Shown in pieces: positions 7,854-16,437 of a stretch of DNA of 46,799 nucleotides. Under the pieces are notes generated by a model. That model worked only from the letters and a program-made list of their open reading frames with translations. It had not been told where the DNA came from and did not search any database. The DNA comes from Atopobiaceae bacterium (GTDB taxonomy: Bacteria; Actinomycetota; Coriobacteriia; Coriobacteriales; Atopobiaceae): positions 1 to 46,799 of the forward strand of contig JAFWMH010000008.1 of assembly GCA_017510785.1 (NCBI GenBank), read 5' to 3'. How positions within the stretch are numbered: the stretch's first letter is position 1; every line of letters starts with the position of its first letter. Made by a program: the position numbers and the translations under genes.

Positions 7854-9131
7854 ATGACCAACACATACGAGCACATGACGACTGCCGAACTCGATGCCGC
7901 GATTGAGCAGCTAGAGGCCGAGGCGGCGGCGATTCGGGCGCGCGGCCTTAAGCTCGACATGGCGCGTGGCAAGCCAAGCGTGGAACAAACGGACTTGGCA
8001 CGTCCCATGCTCGACCTTGTTTCGAGCGACTCCGTCCTCACGGACGAGGGTGCCCCTGCCGATAACTATGGCATTCCCGATGGACTGCCTTCGGCTCGTC
8101 GGCTTGCGGCGGAGCTCTTGGGCGTCGATGCGCAAAACGTCATCGTGAGCGGCTCGTCGAGCCTTAACCTCATGCACGACGTGGTGGTGAACGCCTACAC
8201 CAAAGGCATTGCCGGCAATGCGCCGTGGTGTGCCCAGGGCGAAATAAAGTTCTTGTGCCCCAGCCCCGGCTACGACCGCCACTTCGCCGTAACTGAACGA
8301 TACGGCATCAAGAACATCCCAATTGCCATGACGTCGGACGGGCCCGACATGGACGAGGTCGAGCGCTTGGTGAACACGGATCCGCAGGTAAAGGGCATGT
8401 GGTGCGTCCCGAAGTACGCAAATCCCACGGGCATTACCTACTCGGCAGACGTCGTGCGACGCATTGCCGCACTAACGCCCGCGGCGCCCGACTTCCGCGT
8501 GTTTTGGGATAACGCCTACATCGTGCACGACCTGTACGACGAGGGCGATCCTCTCCCGAACATCTTCGACGTGCTAGCCGAGCAGGGTCGCACGAACCTC
8601 GTGTACGAATTCGCATCGACGGCAAAAATCACGTTCCCCAGCTCTGGCATGGCGTTCGTCACTGCGAGTCCCGACGACATCGCCGAGATTCGTGCAGCCT
8701 TTGCCATCGAGCGCGTAAGTCCCGAAAAAATCTCGCAGCTCGCCCACGTGCGCTTCCTGCGCGATGCCGCAGGCGTGCGTGCACACATGGCCAAGCACGC
8801 CGCGTTGCTGCGTCCTCGCTTCGAATTGGTGCAATCGAAGCTGGAGGAGGGGCTGGGCGAGCTCGGGGTTGCCACGTGGACGCATCCGCGCGGCGGATAC
8901 TTCGTTTCGTTCGAGGGACCCCAGGGTTCGGCCAAAGCCATCGTTTCGCTAATGGCGGAGCTCGGCGTTACGCTTACGGGTGCTGGCGCCACGTGGCCGT
9001 ATGGCAACGACCCGCTCGACTCCAACATTCGCATAGCCCCAACGTTCCCCTCGCTTGCCGAGCTCTCGGAGGCGCTCGACGTATTCGTGGTGGCGGTAAA
9101 GCTCGTCTCCGCACGGCTTGCCCGCGCTTAG
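7854..9131 (+). CDS. PLP-dependent aminotransferase, aspartate aminotransferase (Asp_aminotransf type)
   Basis: This predicts a cytoplasmic fold-type I aminotransferase. The 425 residues match the actinobacterial aspartate aminotransferase subgroup (C. glutamicum AspT-like; PF12897 as I recall it) more than classical AspC. Visible features: KLDMARGKPS near the N-terminus, GSSSLNLMHD, KYANPTGITYS, the cofactor-contacting DNAYIVHDLY, and FASTAKITFPSSG with the PLP lysine. The reaction would be L-aspartate + 2-oxoglutarate = oxaloacetate + L-glutamate, though substrate preference is inferred. The start at 7854 follows GGAGGAA with correct spacing; a long in-frame upstream extension overlaps nhaA and is rejected. 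The gene ends at a strong terminator. Confidence 0.9.
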   Translation: MTNTYEHMTTAELDAAIEQLEAEAAAIRARGLKLDMARGKPSVEQTDLARPMLDLVSSDSVLTDEGAPADNYGIPDGLPSARRLAAELLGVDAQNVIVSGSSSLNLMHDVVVNAYTKGIAGNAPWCAQGEIKFLCPSPGYDRHFAVTERYGIKNIPIAMTSDGPDMDEVERLVNTDPQVKGMWCVPKYANPTGITYSADVVRRIAALTPAAPDFRVFWDNAYIVHDLYDEGDPLPNIFDVLAEQGRTNLVYEFASTAKITFPSSGMAFVTASPDDIAEIRAAFAIERVSPEKISQLAHVRFLRDAAGVRAHMAKHAALLRPRFELVQSKLEEGLGELGVATWTHPRGGYFVSFEGPQGSAKAIVSLMAELGVTLTGAGATWPYGNDPLDSNIRIAPTFPSLAELSEALDVFVVAVKLVSARLARA

Positions 9132-9174
9132 TTTTACAGGATTTTGTCTCCTGGCCTGTCGGGGGCTAGGTGAG

Positions 9175-9231
9175 AAAAGCCGTTGATGTTTGCCAGTTCG
9201 TTGTGGACTAGCGAACATCGGCGGCTTTTTT
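9175..9231 (+). terminator. Long hairpin with T-tract after the aminotransferase gene
   Basis: AAAAGCCGTTGATGTTTGC (from 9175) pairs with the complementary arm ending in GGCGGCTTTTTT (to 9231), with a few G-U pairs. The stem is about 20 bp long and is followed by T residues. The matching A-run on the left would let it also act on the opposite strand. Confidence 0.85.
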
Positions 9232-9264
9232 GGCGAATGTGGTTACCACTTGGACGAAATTATG

Positions 9265-9270
9265 TAGAAT
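9265..9270 (+). promoter_or_regulatory. Candidate -10 of the TPR-tat-topA run
   Basis: TAGAAT lies 46 bases before the ATG of the TPR protein and shortly after the preceding terminator, so a promoter is expected here. A TTGGAC at 9250-9255 is too close to serve as its -35. Confidence 0.35.
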
Positions 9271-9316
9271 GGCAAGGCATCCAAACAGTAGCAGGTATTC
9301 GGGAGGCAGAAGTAGC

Positions 9317-10210
9317 ATGGCAAAACCCAAGGAGAAGGAGCTCGGCGGAGCGCGCAACATGCGCACGAGCACAAAAATTATCATCGGCATCTTTGCCGTC
9401 ATCATGGCACTCTCTATGATGTTGCCGTCACTCTCGGCGATTTTCGCGGGCAGTACGGAGGCCAAGGAGCAGGAGGAGGCCGCGGCGAGCGCAGCCGAGG
9501 ATGAGGCCGCCAAGGAAGAGGAGGCCAAGAAGGACGAGAATTCCGAGGCGAAGGACAAGGGCGAGGACAAGGGCGAGAACAAAGACGAAGATGCGGATCC
9601 AAAGGTTCCCGACAACAAGGACCTCAAGTCCCTCGAGGAGAGCAACTCCGAAACCGCGAAAAAGTTCAAGGATCGCCTCAAGGAGGATCCCAACAACCTT
9701 GCGGCGCTCTACAACCTTGGCGAGACGTACATGAACTGGGGCTACTCTGCCAACAGCAGTGCCTCCACCGACGAAGAGCGCGACTACGCAAAGCAGCTGC
9801 TCAACAAGGCCATGTCGTACTACGATCGGTATCTTGGGCTCAACGATTCCATCACCGTAAAAATAAACCGTTCGCTGTGCCAGTATTATGCGGGTGATGC
9901 CGACGGCGCCGTTAAGGCACTCCAGCAGGTGTGCGACGAGAACCCCGAAAACGCCATCGCGCAGGCTCAGCTTGGGTACCTCTACGAGTCGCAGTTCAAT
10001 AACGAGAAGGCAACCGAGGCGTATCACAAGGCCGTCGAGCTCGATCCCGACGACGCTCAGGGCGTGAAGAGCTATGCGAATCAGCGAATCATAGCGCTGA
10101 ACGCCAAGGTTTCCTCTGTTGAGGAGCTCAACGATTCGGGCATCGAGAGCTCGGAGCCTCAGTCGGAGCTCATGCAAAAGATTTCTCAAAACTCGGACGT
10201 CTCGTTCTAA
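9317..10210 (+). CDS. Membrane-anchored TPR-repeat protein
   Basis: This 297-residue protein has a short basic N-terminus, one membrane segment (about residues 19-40, IIIGIFAVIMALSMMLPSL), a strongly charged Glu/Lys/Asp-rich linker to about residue 105, then three or so tetratricopeptide repeats (NNLAALYNLGETYMNWG, QAQLGYLYESQFNNEKA). The topology suggests a membrane-tethered protein with the TPRs outside or inside as a scaffold; direction cannot be fixed. It is the first gene of a run with a STAS protein, TatB-like, TatC and topA, so a role in envelope assembly is possible but unproven. ATG 9317 was chosen because the membrane segment follows directly and upstream in-frame codons have no SD. 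Confidence 0.8.
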   Translation: MAKPKEKELGGARNMRTSTKIIIGIFAVIMALSMMLPSLSAIFAGSTEAKEQEEAAASAAEDEAAKEEEAKKDENSEAKDKGEDKGENKDEDADPKVPDNKDLKSLEESNSETAKKFKDRLKEDPNNLAALYNLGETYMNWGYSANSSASTDEERDYAKQLLNKAMSYYDRYLGLNDSITVKINRSLCQYYAGDADGAVKALQQVCDENPENAIAQAQLGYLYESQFNNEKATEAYHKAVELDPDDAQGVKSYANQRIIALNAKVSSVEELNDSGIESSEPQSELMQKISQNSDVSF

Positions 10211-10225
10211 CGTCAGGGGGATGGC

Positions 10226-10537
10226 ATGTCGCTAGTAGTTACACAAAGTGTAAGCAATAACAAATGCGTCGTATCGGTTGCTGGCGAAGTGGACGTTTCC
10301 AATGCGGCGGAACTGAGGGGGGCGCTCGAGGAGGCCATCGCGGCCGATGTGACGGGCATCGAGGTCGACTTGTCGCAGGCGCCGTACGTGGATTCCACAG
10401 GCATTGGTGTGCTGGTTGGTGCCGCGCGACGCGCCCAAGAGGCCTCTAAGCAGCTTAAGATTACCAAGCCGCAGCGTAATGTTCAGCGCGTGCTCTCGCT
10501 TCTTGGCGTGAGCGACGAGCTAGGCGTGAGCGCATAG
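10226..10537 (+). CDS. STAS-domain anti-anti-sigma factor (SpoIIAA/RsbV-like)
   Basis: A 103-residue single STAS domain. In partner-switching systems such proteins bind an anti-sigma kinase when dephosphorylated and so free a sigma factor. The phosphorylatable serine is seen in YVDSTGIGVLVGAAR. Beta-strand 1 (SVAGEVDVSNAAEL) is typical. No anti-sigma kinase or sigma gene is adjacent: the neighbours are a TPR membrane protein 15 bases upstream and tat genes downstream, so the partner must be encoded elsewhere. GGGGG precedes the ATG at 10226; an ATG five bases earlier is out of frame. Confidence 0.88.
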   Translation: MSLVVTQSVSNNKCVVSVAGEVDVSNAAELRGALEEAIAADVTGIEVDLSQAPYVDSTGIGVLVGAARRAQEASKQLKITKPQRNVQRVLSLLGVSDELGVSA

Positions 10538-10549
10538 GGAGGTAAACGC

Positions 10550-11158
10550 TTGTTTGGCATTGGAGAAACCGAGCTCGTAATTATCGTGGTCTTTGCGTTT
10601 ATGCTCTTCGGTCCCGATAAGCTGCCTGGAATGGGCAGAACCTTGGGTCGTGTTCTGCGTCAGTTTAGGGAGGCTTCGGACGGCTTTACCGAGGTTGTGC
10701 AAACCAACATTATGGACCCTGCGTCGGAGGAGCTGGAGAAGTCGCCCAAACAACGCAGGCGCGAGGAGCTCGAACGTGCGGAAGCCGCGGCGGATGCCGA
10801 GGACGGCGCCGTTCGGGAGCAAGAGGACGCAGGCGATAAGCCCGAGCCGCGTCGGGAAACCTTTGCCGAACGTAGGGCACGACTTGCCGCCGAGCGCGCG
10901 GCCAAGGAGCAGGCTGCTGCGGTGGTGGCAAGCGATGCGCAGGAGGCGAATGCCGAAGAGCCTGAGTCCCAAAGCGAAGACGCGCCTGCCACCACGAGCG
11001 CAAGCGTTGCTCCCACGGCGGCCATGGACCTCTACGCGATGGCGGGAGCACAGCATAGTTCTCGCTATCGCGTGGCGGAACATGCACGCGAAGCTTCTGC
11101 CGACGCCAACGCTACTGCCACGACTGATGGAGAGGAGGACGGGGACGCGGAGGCCTAG
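10550..11158 (+). CDS. Twin-arginine translocase TatA/TatB-family protein (TatB-like)
   Basis: A component of the Tat system, which exports folded proteins. The protein has the family's short N-terminal membrane helix (about residues 8-21) with the Phe-Gly-Pro hinge (MLFGPDKLP) and the following amphipathic helix (GMGRTLGRVLRQFREAS). Glu at position 8 (GETELVII region) favours TatB over TatA. The remaining ~150 residues are an Ala/Glu-rich, probably disordered or coiled tail, making it long for TatA and usual for TatB (202 residues). It starts with TTG, supported by AGGGAGGT eight bases upstream; no ATG is available. tatC follows after 34 bases. Confidence 0.88.
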   Translation: MFGIGETELVIIVVFAFMLFGPDKLPGMGRTLGRVLRQFREASDGFTEVVQTNIMDPASEELEKSPKQRRREELERAEAAADAEDGAVREQEDAGDKPEPRRETFAERRARLAAERAAKEQAAAVVASDAQEANAEEPESQSEDAPATTSASVAPTAAMDLYAMAGAQHSSRYRVAEHAREASADANATATTDGEEDGDAEA

Positions 11159-11192
11159 CCTCCAGCCGCAAGGCATTCTTCCCCAATGAGCC

Positions 11193-11984
11193 ATGCCCGT
11201 AGGACCAGCCCGCATGCCGCTGTTCGACCACTTGGCCGAGCTGCGTCGTCGCCTCACCATCGTCGTGGTTTCGGTTGTGTGCGCCGCCCTTGTGGTGTAC
11301 ATGGCCACGCCCACGCTCATCGAGATCATGTTCGACCCCATCAACTCGGTTCTGCCGGAGGGTTCCTCGGTTACCGTGCTCACGGCGCTGGGTGGCTTTA
11401 CCATACGTTTTAAGGTTTCACTCTTCTTTGGTGCCATCATGTGCACCCCCATGATTCTGTGGCAGGTGCTCGGCTTCTTTTTGCCGGCCCTTAACGAGAA
11501 GGAGCGACGCTGGGTGCTTCCAACGGTTGCGGCAATGGTCGCGCTCTTCTTTTTGGGTATGCTCTTTTGTTATCTTGTTATTCAACGGGCGGCGTTTGGA
11601 TGGCTGGTTGAGCAAATCACCGAGTTCGCGACGGCAACGGTAAACGCGGAGGACTACCTCTCCATCATGTTGCTGCTCGAGGTTGGCTTTGGTATCGCAT
11701 TCCAGTTGCCGCTCATCATTTTTTATCTCTCCATTTTGCACGTGGTTCCGTATCGTATGTTCCGCAGCGGTTGGCGCTACGTGTACGTAATTCTGCTCGT
11801 GATTTGCGCGGTGGTAACACCTGACGCCTCGCCCATCACCATGGTGTTGATGTACGCCGTAATGCTCGCCTTGTACGAGGTGTCGCTTGCGGTGGCGCGC
11901 CGTGTGATCGTTCTGCGCGACGGAAAAGAGGCGCTGTACTGGACGCGCGATGAATATACCGAGCACGAATTGGAAAAACAATAA
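11193..11984 (+). CDS. tatC: Sec-independent protein translocase TatC
   Basis: This is the core of the twin-arginine translocase: it binds the RR signal peptide of folded exported proteins. The 263 residues show six hydrophobic segments, the N-terminal signature FDHLAELRRRL, a proline-containing stretch (FFLPALNEKERRW) and the late VVTPDASPIT motif. The chosen start is ATG 11193; a second in-frame ATG at 11214 (MPLFDHL) is equally possible because neither has a strong SD. The gene sits directly after the TatB-like gene and 45 bases before topA. Confidence 0.95.
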   Translation: MPVGPARMPLFDHLAELRRRLTIVVVSVVCAALVVYMATPTLIEIMFDPINSVLPEGSSVTVLTALGGFTIRFKVSLFFGAIMCTPMILWQVLGFFLPALNEKERRWVLPTVAAMVALFFLGMLFCYLVIQRAAFGWLVEQITEFATATVNAEDYLSIMLLLEVGFGIAFQLPLIIFYLSILHVVPYRMFRSGWRYVYVILLVICAVVTPDASPITMVLMYAVMLALYEVSLAVARRVIVLRDGKEALYWTRDEYTEHELEKQ

Positions 11985-12029
11985 GGACGACCTGAACTCG
12001 TTGTTGAGGCTTTGAGTGAGGAGGTTTTC

Positions 12030-14501
12030 GTGAGGCTTGTCGTTACAGAGAAAAACGATGCCGCGACGCAAATCGCGCGACTCTTGTGCGACGTGGGTAA
12101 GCCCAAGTCCGACAAGGTCTACAATACTCCCATCTTTAGGTTCCAACATGAAGGGGAGGACTGGGTTACCATTGGATTGCGTGGCCACATTTTGGCGCCA
12201 GACTTTCCCAAGGAACTCAAATTCGATGCGACACAGGGATGGTATGGCGTCTCGGCCGATGGTGAGGTAATGCCGGCGACGGTACCTGCGAGTTTGGCGA
12301 GGCCGCCGTATTCAACCAAGCGCAAGCCCTTCCTCGCCGATGGCATCGACATAAAGGGATGGAAGGTGCCCAGCCTGCCATACCTCGTATGGGCTCCCAT
12401 CGAGAAGCTCCCTGCCGAAAAGGAAATTATCCGTGCGCTCAAAAACCTCGCAAAGAAGGCCGACTCCGTCATCATTGGAACGGACTTCGATCGTGAGGGC
12501 GAGCTCATTGGCTCCGACGCGCTTAGACAAATCCTTATGGTGGCTCCCAACGTGCCCGTCTCGCGTGCGCGGTATTCCGCCTTCACCAAGGCGGAAATCG
12601 AGCACGCCTTCTCGAACCTCGTAGAGCTCGACCAGGACTTGGCCGACGCCGGCGAGAGCCGTCAGTTCATCGACCTCGTGTGGGGTGCCGTTCTTACGCG
12701 CTACCTCACGCTGGCGCGGCGCGGTGGTTTTGGTAACGTGCGTTCGGCCGGGCGCGTGCAAACGCCCACGCTTGCACTGGTGGTGGAGAAGGAGGAGGAA
12801 CGCGAGAGATTCGTGCCCGAGGACTATTGGGTTATTTCGGGCGAGCTCTCGCACGACGGGTCCGATCCCTTTAAAACGACGCACGCTACGGCACGATTCA
12901 AAAACGAGGAAGAGGCGAATCTAGCATATTCGCATGTGCGCGACGCCAAACAGGCAACGGTGGTTGACGTTGCGAAAAAGGCCCGAACGCAGCGGCCTCC
13001 CGCGCCCTTCAACACAACGTCGCTTCAGGCAGCTGCCGCAAGCGAAGGCATAGCGCCCGCACGTACCATGCGGCTTGCTGAGTCTTTGTACATGAGTGGT
13101 CTTATCTCCTACCCGCGTGTAGATAATACCGTGTATCCACGCTCGCTCGATTTGGCCGACTGCGTGCGTACGCTACAAGCGGTGCCGCAGTATGCTCCCG
13201 TGTGCCAGCAATTGCTCAAGCAGCCCAAGCTTACGGCAACGCGTGGCAAGCAGGAGACGACGGACCATCCGCCCATTTACCCAACCGCTGCTGCCGACCC
13301 CGGCAAGCTCCAGGCTGCGGAATGGAAGCTGTACAACCTCATCGCACGTCGCTTCTTGGCGACGCTCATGGATTCGTCGGTGAGCGAGGGCACCAAACTG
13401 AGCTTCGATATTGGGGGCGAGCCGTTCGTTACCTCTGGCAGTGTGCTTGTAAAGCCGGGATTTCGCGCCATCTACCCGTATGGTCTTAAAAAGGACGATC
13501 AGCTGCCTGCACTCGAGGTAGGCGACGTGTGCGACGTACGCAAGATGAATTTGGAGGCCAAACAAACGGAGCCTCCCGCACGCTACAGCCAAGGACGTCT
13601 CATTCAGGAGATGGAACGGCGCGGCTTGGGAACCAAGTCCACGCGTGCCAGCATCATTCAGCGTTTGTATGATGTTAAGTATCTTAAGGGCGATCCCGTC
13701 GAACCCAGCCAGTTGGGTATGGCCGTTATTAAGGCGCTGCACGAGTTTGCTCCGCCCATTACCACGCCCGAGATGACGGCCGAGCTCGAGCAGAGCATGA
13801 CGGCGGTAAGCGAGGGCCAGGATACGCAGTCGCACGTGGTGGACCAGTCGCGTGCCGCACTGGCTGCGTGGATAGACAAGCTCATCGAGCACAAGGACGA
13901 TTTGGGCGAGGAAATTGCCGACGCCGTGGTGGCCGATGCAAAAGTGGGCGAGTGCCCGAAGTGCGGCAAGGACCTCGTAATGAAGAGCTCCGCCAAAACG
14001 CGCGGGTCGTTTATTGGCTGCATGGGTTGGCCCGATTGCGACGTGACGTATCCCGTTCCGCAAGGGCGCATTTCGCCGTTGGAGGGCGCGTGCCCCGAAT
14101 GCGGTGCGCCGCGCGTCAAGGTCCAGCCGTTCCGCCAGCGTGCGTACGAAACCTGCGTCAACCCAAAGTGTCCGACGAATTTCGAGCCGGACCTCAAGGT
14201 GGGGGAGTGCAAGGCATGCGCCGAGGCCGGCAGGCAGGGCTCGCTCATTGCCCACAAGAGCGAGCGTACGGGCAAACGCTTCATTCGCTGCGAGAACTAC
14301 GACGAATGCGGCACGAGCTATCCTTTGCCCGCGCGTGGCGAGTTGCGTGCCTTGGGCGAGACGTGTCCCGAATGCGGCGCTCCCATGGTTGAGGTTACCA
14401 CGCAGCGCGGTCCGTGGCGCATTTGCGTAAATATGGAATGCCCGAGCAAGGAGAAGAAGGCCAAGGCTCCGGCCCGGGGTCGGCGTGGCCGCAGGTCGTA
14501 G
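12030..14501 (+). CDS. topA: DNA topoisomerase I, type IA, archaeal/TopoIII-like
   Basis: The enzyme relaxes negative supercoils by passing a strand through a transient 5'-phosphotyrosine break. The 823 residues contain a Toprim domain with the acidic motif GTDFDREGELIG (about residue 150), the catalytic tyrosine in ISYPRVDNTVYP (Tyr361), and a cysteine-rich tail of about four zinc-ribbon-like modules from residue ~644 (CPKCGKDL, CPECGAPR, CKACAEAG, CPECGAPM). The active-site string resembles archaeal TopA/TopoIII (YPR.DNTVYP) rather than the TYMRTDST of usual bacterial TopA. GTG 12030 is preferred because GTGAGGAGG ends five bases upstream and the family's N-terminal RLVVTEK follows; a TTG at 12012 in frame lacks an SD. 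Confidence 0.9.
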   Translation: MRLVVTEKNDAATQIARLLCDVGKPKSDKVYNTPIFRFQHEGEDWVTIGLRGHILAPDFPKELKFDATQGWYGVSADGEVMPATVPASLARPPYSTKRKPFLADGIDIKGWKVPSLPYLVWAPIEKLPAEKEIIRALKNLAKKADSVIIGTDFDREGELIGSDALRQILMVAPNVPVSRARYSAFTKAEIEHAFSNLVELDQDLADAGESRQFIDLVWGAVLTRYLTLARRGGFGNVRSAGRVQTPTLALVVEKEEERERFVPEDYWVISGELSHDGSDPFKTTHATARFKNEEEANLAYSHVRDAKQATVVDVAKKARTQRPPAPFNTTSLQAAAASEGIAPARTMRLAESLYMSGLISYPRVDNTVYPRSLDLADCVRTLQAVPQYAPVCQQLLKQPKLTATRGKQETTDHPPIYPTAAADPGKLQAAEWKLYNLIARRFLATLMDSSVSEGTKLSFDIGGEPFVTSGSVLVKPGFRAIYPYGLKKDDQLPALEVGDVCDVRKMNLEAKQTEPPARYSQGRLIQEMERRGLGTKSTRASIIQRLYDVKYLKGDPVEPSQLGMAVIKALHEFAPPITTPEMTAELEQSMTAVSEGQDTQSHVVDQSRAALAAWIDKLIEHKDDLGEEIADAVVADAKVGECPKCGKDLVMKSSAKTRGSFIGCMGWPDCDVTYPVPQGRISPLEGACPECGAPRVKVQPFRQRAYETCVNPKCPTNFEPDLKVGECKACAEAGRQGSLIAHKSERTGKRFIRCENYDECGTSYPLPARGELRALGETCPECGAPMVEVTTQRGPWRICVNMECPSKEKKAKAPARGRRGRRS

Positions 14502-14506
14502 GGGGT

Positions 14507-14534
14507 GAGACACTCTCCGTAGGGGGTTTGTCTC
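14507..14534 (+). terminator. Hairpin after topA
   Basis: GAGACA (14507-14512) pairs with TGTCTC (14529-14534), and an inner CTCC/GGGG stem is possible across a small internal loop. No T-tract. The left half shares GACACTCTCC with the hairpin after the AAA-CYTH gene. Confidence 0.5.
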
Positions 14535-14578
14535 AACTCGAAAACAGCAGAGAAGCAATTGTTGCCCACATGATGCGC

Positions 14579-14584
14579 TATACT
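14579..14584 (+). promoter_or_regulatory. Candidate -10 of tmk
   Basis: TATACT in the form GCGCTATACT lies 26 bases before the tmk start, after the topA hairpin. No good -35 was seen. Confidence 0.45.
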
Positions 14585-14610
14585 GTTCCCAACTGACGAG
14601 AGGAGCACTC

Positions 14611-15237
14611 ATGGGCAACGAGGGCTTGTTCATTACACTGGAAGGCGTGGATGGCTGTGGTAAGTCCACGCAAGGCGCCTTGCTTGCGAGCGCATTCGAG
14701 ACACAGGGGCGTGAGGTGGTGCGGTTGCGCGATCCTGGCAGCGCGCGTCTCTCCGAAAAACTCCGGCTTATGCTGCTCGATCCGGGCAACGACGACATGT
14801 GCGACGAGTGCGAACTGCTGCTCTACGAGGCCGCGCGGGCGCAAATGGTGCGCGAACTTGTTGAGCCGGCCCTTGCACGCGGCGCCGTCGTGGTGTGCGA
14901 TAGGTTCTACGATTCGACCTTTGCATATCAGGCGACTGGGCGTGGACTTTCTGCCGAAACCGTGGCCGCGGCAAATCGCATAGGTAGCTGCGGCGTGGAT
15001 CCCGACGCAACGCTCGTGTTCGATCTTGCTGCCGAGGAGGCGCTCGCGCGTGCAACGCACGAGGGGGCCGATCGTCTTGAAGGCGAGGGCATGCGATTCC
15101 AGCGGCGTGTGCGCGACGGCTACATTCAGTTTGCGAAGGATAATCCCACGCGCGTGCGCGTAGTGGATGCCGTCGGAACGGTTGAAGTCGTGCATGCGCG
15201 CGTTGTGACGGCGCTTGCCGATGTTGCTACGTTTTAG
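14611..15237 (+). CDS. tmk: Thymidylate kinase
   Basis: The enzyme phosphorylates dTMP to dTDP with ATP, for dTTP supply. The 208 residues are the normal length. Visible motifs: P-loop GVDGCGKST (residues ~12-20), the DR(Y/H) motif as CDRFYDSTFAYQ, RGLSAE, and a lid region after DRLEGEGMRF. The usual R-E-P-G-G-T is replaced by R-D-P-G-S-A (near residue 40), a conservative change at the Glu but loss of the second Gly/Thr. GAGAGGAG lies before ATG 14611. It heads a tmk-holB-ricT cluster, an order also found in Bacillus. Confidence 0.95.
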   Translation: MGNEGLFITLEGVDGCGKSTQGALLASAFETQGREVVRLRDPGSARLSEKLRLMLLDPGNDDMCDECELLLYEAARAQMVRELVEPALARGAVVVCDRFYDSTFAYQATGRGLSAETVAAANRIGSCGVDPDATLVFDLAAEEALARATHEGADRLEGEGMRFQRRVRDGYIQFAKDNPTRVRVVDAVGTVEVVHARVVTALADVATF

Positions 15238-15249
15238 GATGGCCAGTTC

Positions 15250-16437
15250 GTGATGAAATCTGCCGCGGCTATTCCAAAACCGCTTGCGCGCCTTTCCAAC
15301 CAACCGCGTGTGCGCGACTTCTTAGCGTCCGCATATGCGGAAGGGAGACTTTCGCATGCCTACCTCTTTTGCGGCGTGCCTGGCGCGGGCATGGTGGAAG
15401 CTGCGGTTGCGCTCGCTCAATGCGTTGTGTGTCCCAACGATGCTGATGGCACGTGCGAGGAATGCGTGCGCGTGGCGCATCGTACGCATCCCGATGTGAG
15501 GTTTCTTTCTCCCGGAGGCGTTTCGGGTTATCTCGTCGATCAAGTGCGTGAGCTTGAAGCCGATGTGGCCATGACGCCCGTGCGCGCGCACTCTAAGGTG
15601 TATGTGCTCGATCGCGTCGATCAGCTTAGGGGAACGGCCGCCAATGCCCTGCTCAAAACGCTGGAAGAGCCGCCAGAGAACGTTATGTTCATACTCATTG
15701 CCCGCACGGCCGATGCTGTTCTTTCGACCATTGTGTCGCGGTGCCAGCAGGTACCGTTTAGGGTGGTTCCCCCGCAGCTGGCGTTGGCGGATGTTTCGCA
15801 GCGCTCTGGTTCGGGCGAGCGCGAGGCGCGCATCGCACTTTCGGTTGCGGGGACGCCCGACCGCGCGGTGGAGTTCCTTGCTTCTTCGGACCGACGAAAC
15901 GTGCGTCTTAAAACGGTACGCCTCCTGTGCGAGTTGGCAAACGACGACGCATGGGACGTGCTTGTTGCTGCGGCAGGGTTGTGCGAGGAAGTTCAAATTG
16001 CGGTGGGGTTGAGGCGTCGGGACAAACCCGCCCCAAAGCGAGAGAAGATAATTACCGAAGAGGTTCGGCAGCGCACGGCCGGCCAAGAGGAGTATTATTC
16101 GAAGCCGATGTTAAAACGGCTCGAAGATGTGGTGAAGCGAGAGCTGTCGGCGCGCGAGCGTTCGGGTATTATAGAGGTTCTTGCAGTAACCGAGTCCTTT
16201 TTGCGCGATGTGCTTGTATGCTGTGAGGGGGCATTGGAGCCCATCGTAAACGAGGATGTTTCGTCTTCGGTGGAGCAAATCGCTCACACCGCTACGACGG
16301 CGGGCGTGTTGCGCGCGCTCGATGCGTGCGCCGCAGCGCGAAGCGACATTGCCCATAACGTAACACCCCAGCTGGCCCTCGAGGTCATGCTTCTTGCCAT
16401 CAAGGAGGCACTCGAATGGCAACCATCATACCGGTGA
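15250..16437 (+). CDS. holB: DNA polymerase III delta' subunit
   Basis: This is the clamp-loader subunit that helps open and load the sliding clamp. In the 395-residue protein the AAA+ N-terminal region carries a degenerate Walker A (GVPGAGMVEAA, no Lys), as is usual for delta', and a four-cysteine zinc module (CVVCPNDADGTCEECVR). Sensor-like stretches NALLKTLEEPPENVMFIL and STIVSRCQ are classic for HolB/DnaX. GTG 15250 and ATG 15253 are alternative starts three bases apart; a weak AGGA overlaps the end of tmk. The 3' end overlaps ricT by 22 bases. Confidence 0.93.
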   Translation: MMKSAAAIPKPLARLSNQPRVRDFLASAYAEGRLSHAYLFCGVPGAGMVEAAVALAQCVVCPNDADGTCEECVRVAHRTHPDVRFLSPGGVSGYLVDQVRELEADVAMTPVRAHSKVYVLDRVDQLRGTAANALLKTLEEPPENVMFILIARTADAVLSTIVSRCQQVPFRVVPPQLALADVSQRSGSGEREARIALSVAGTPDRAVEFLASSDRRNVRLKTVRLLCELANDDAWDVLVAAAGLCEEVQIAVGLRRRDKPAPKREKIITEEVRQRTAGQEEYYSKPMLKRLEDVVKRELSARERSGIIEVLAVTESFLRDVLVCCEGALEPIVNEDVSSSVEQIAHTATTAGVLRALDACAAARSDIAHNVTPQLALEVMLLAIKEALEWQPSYR

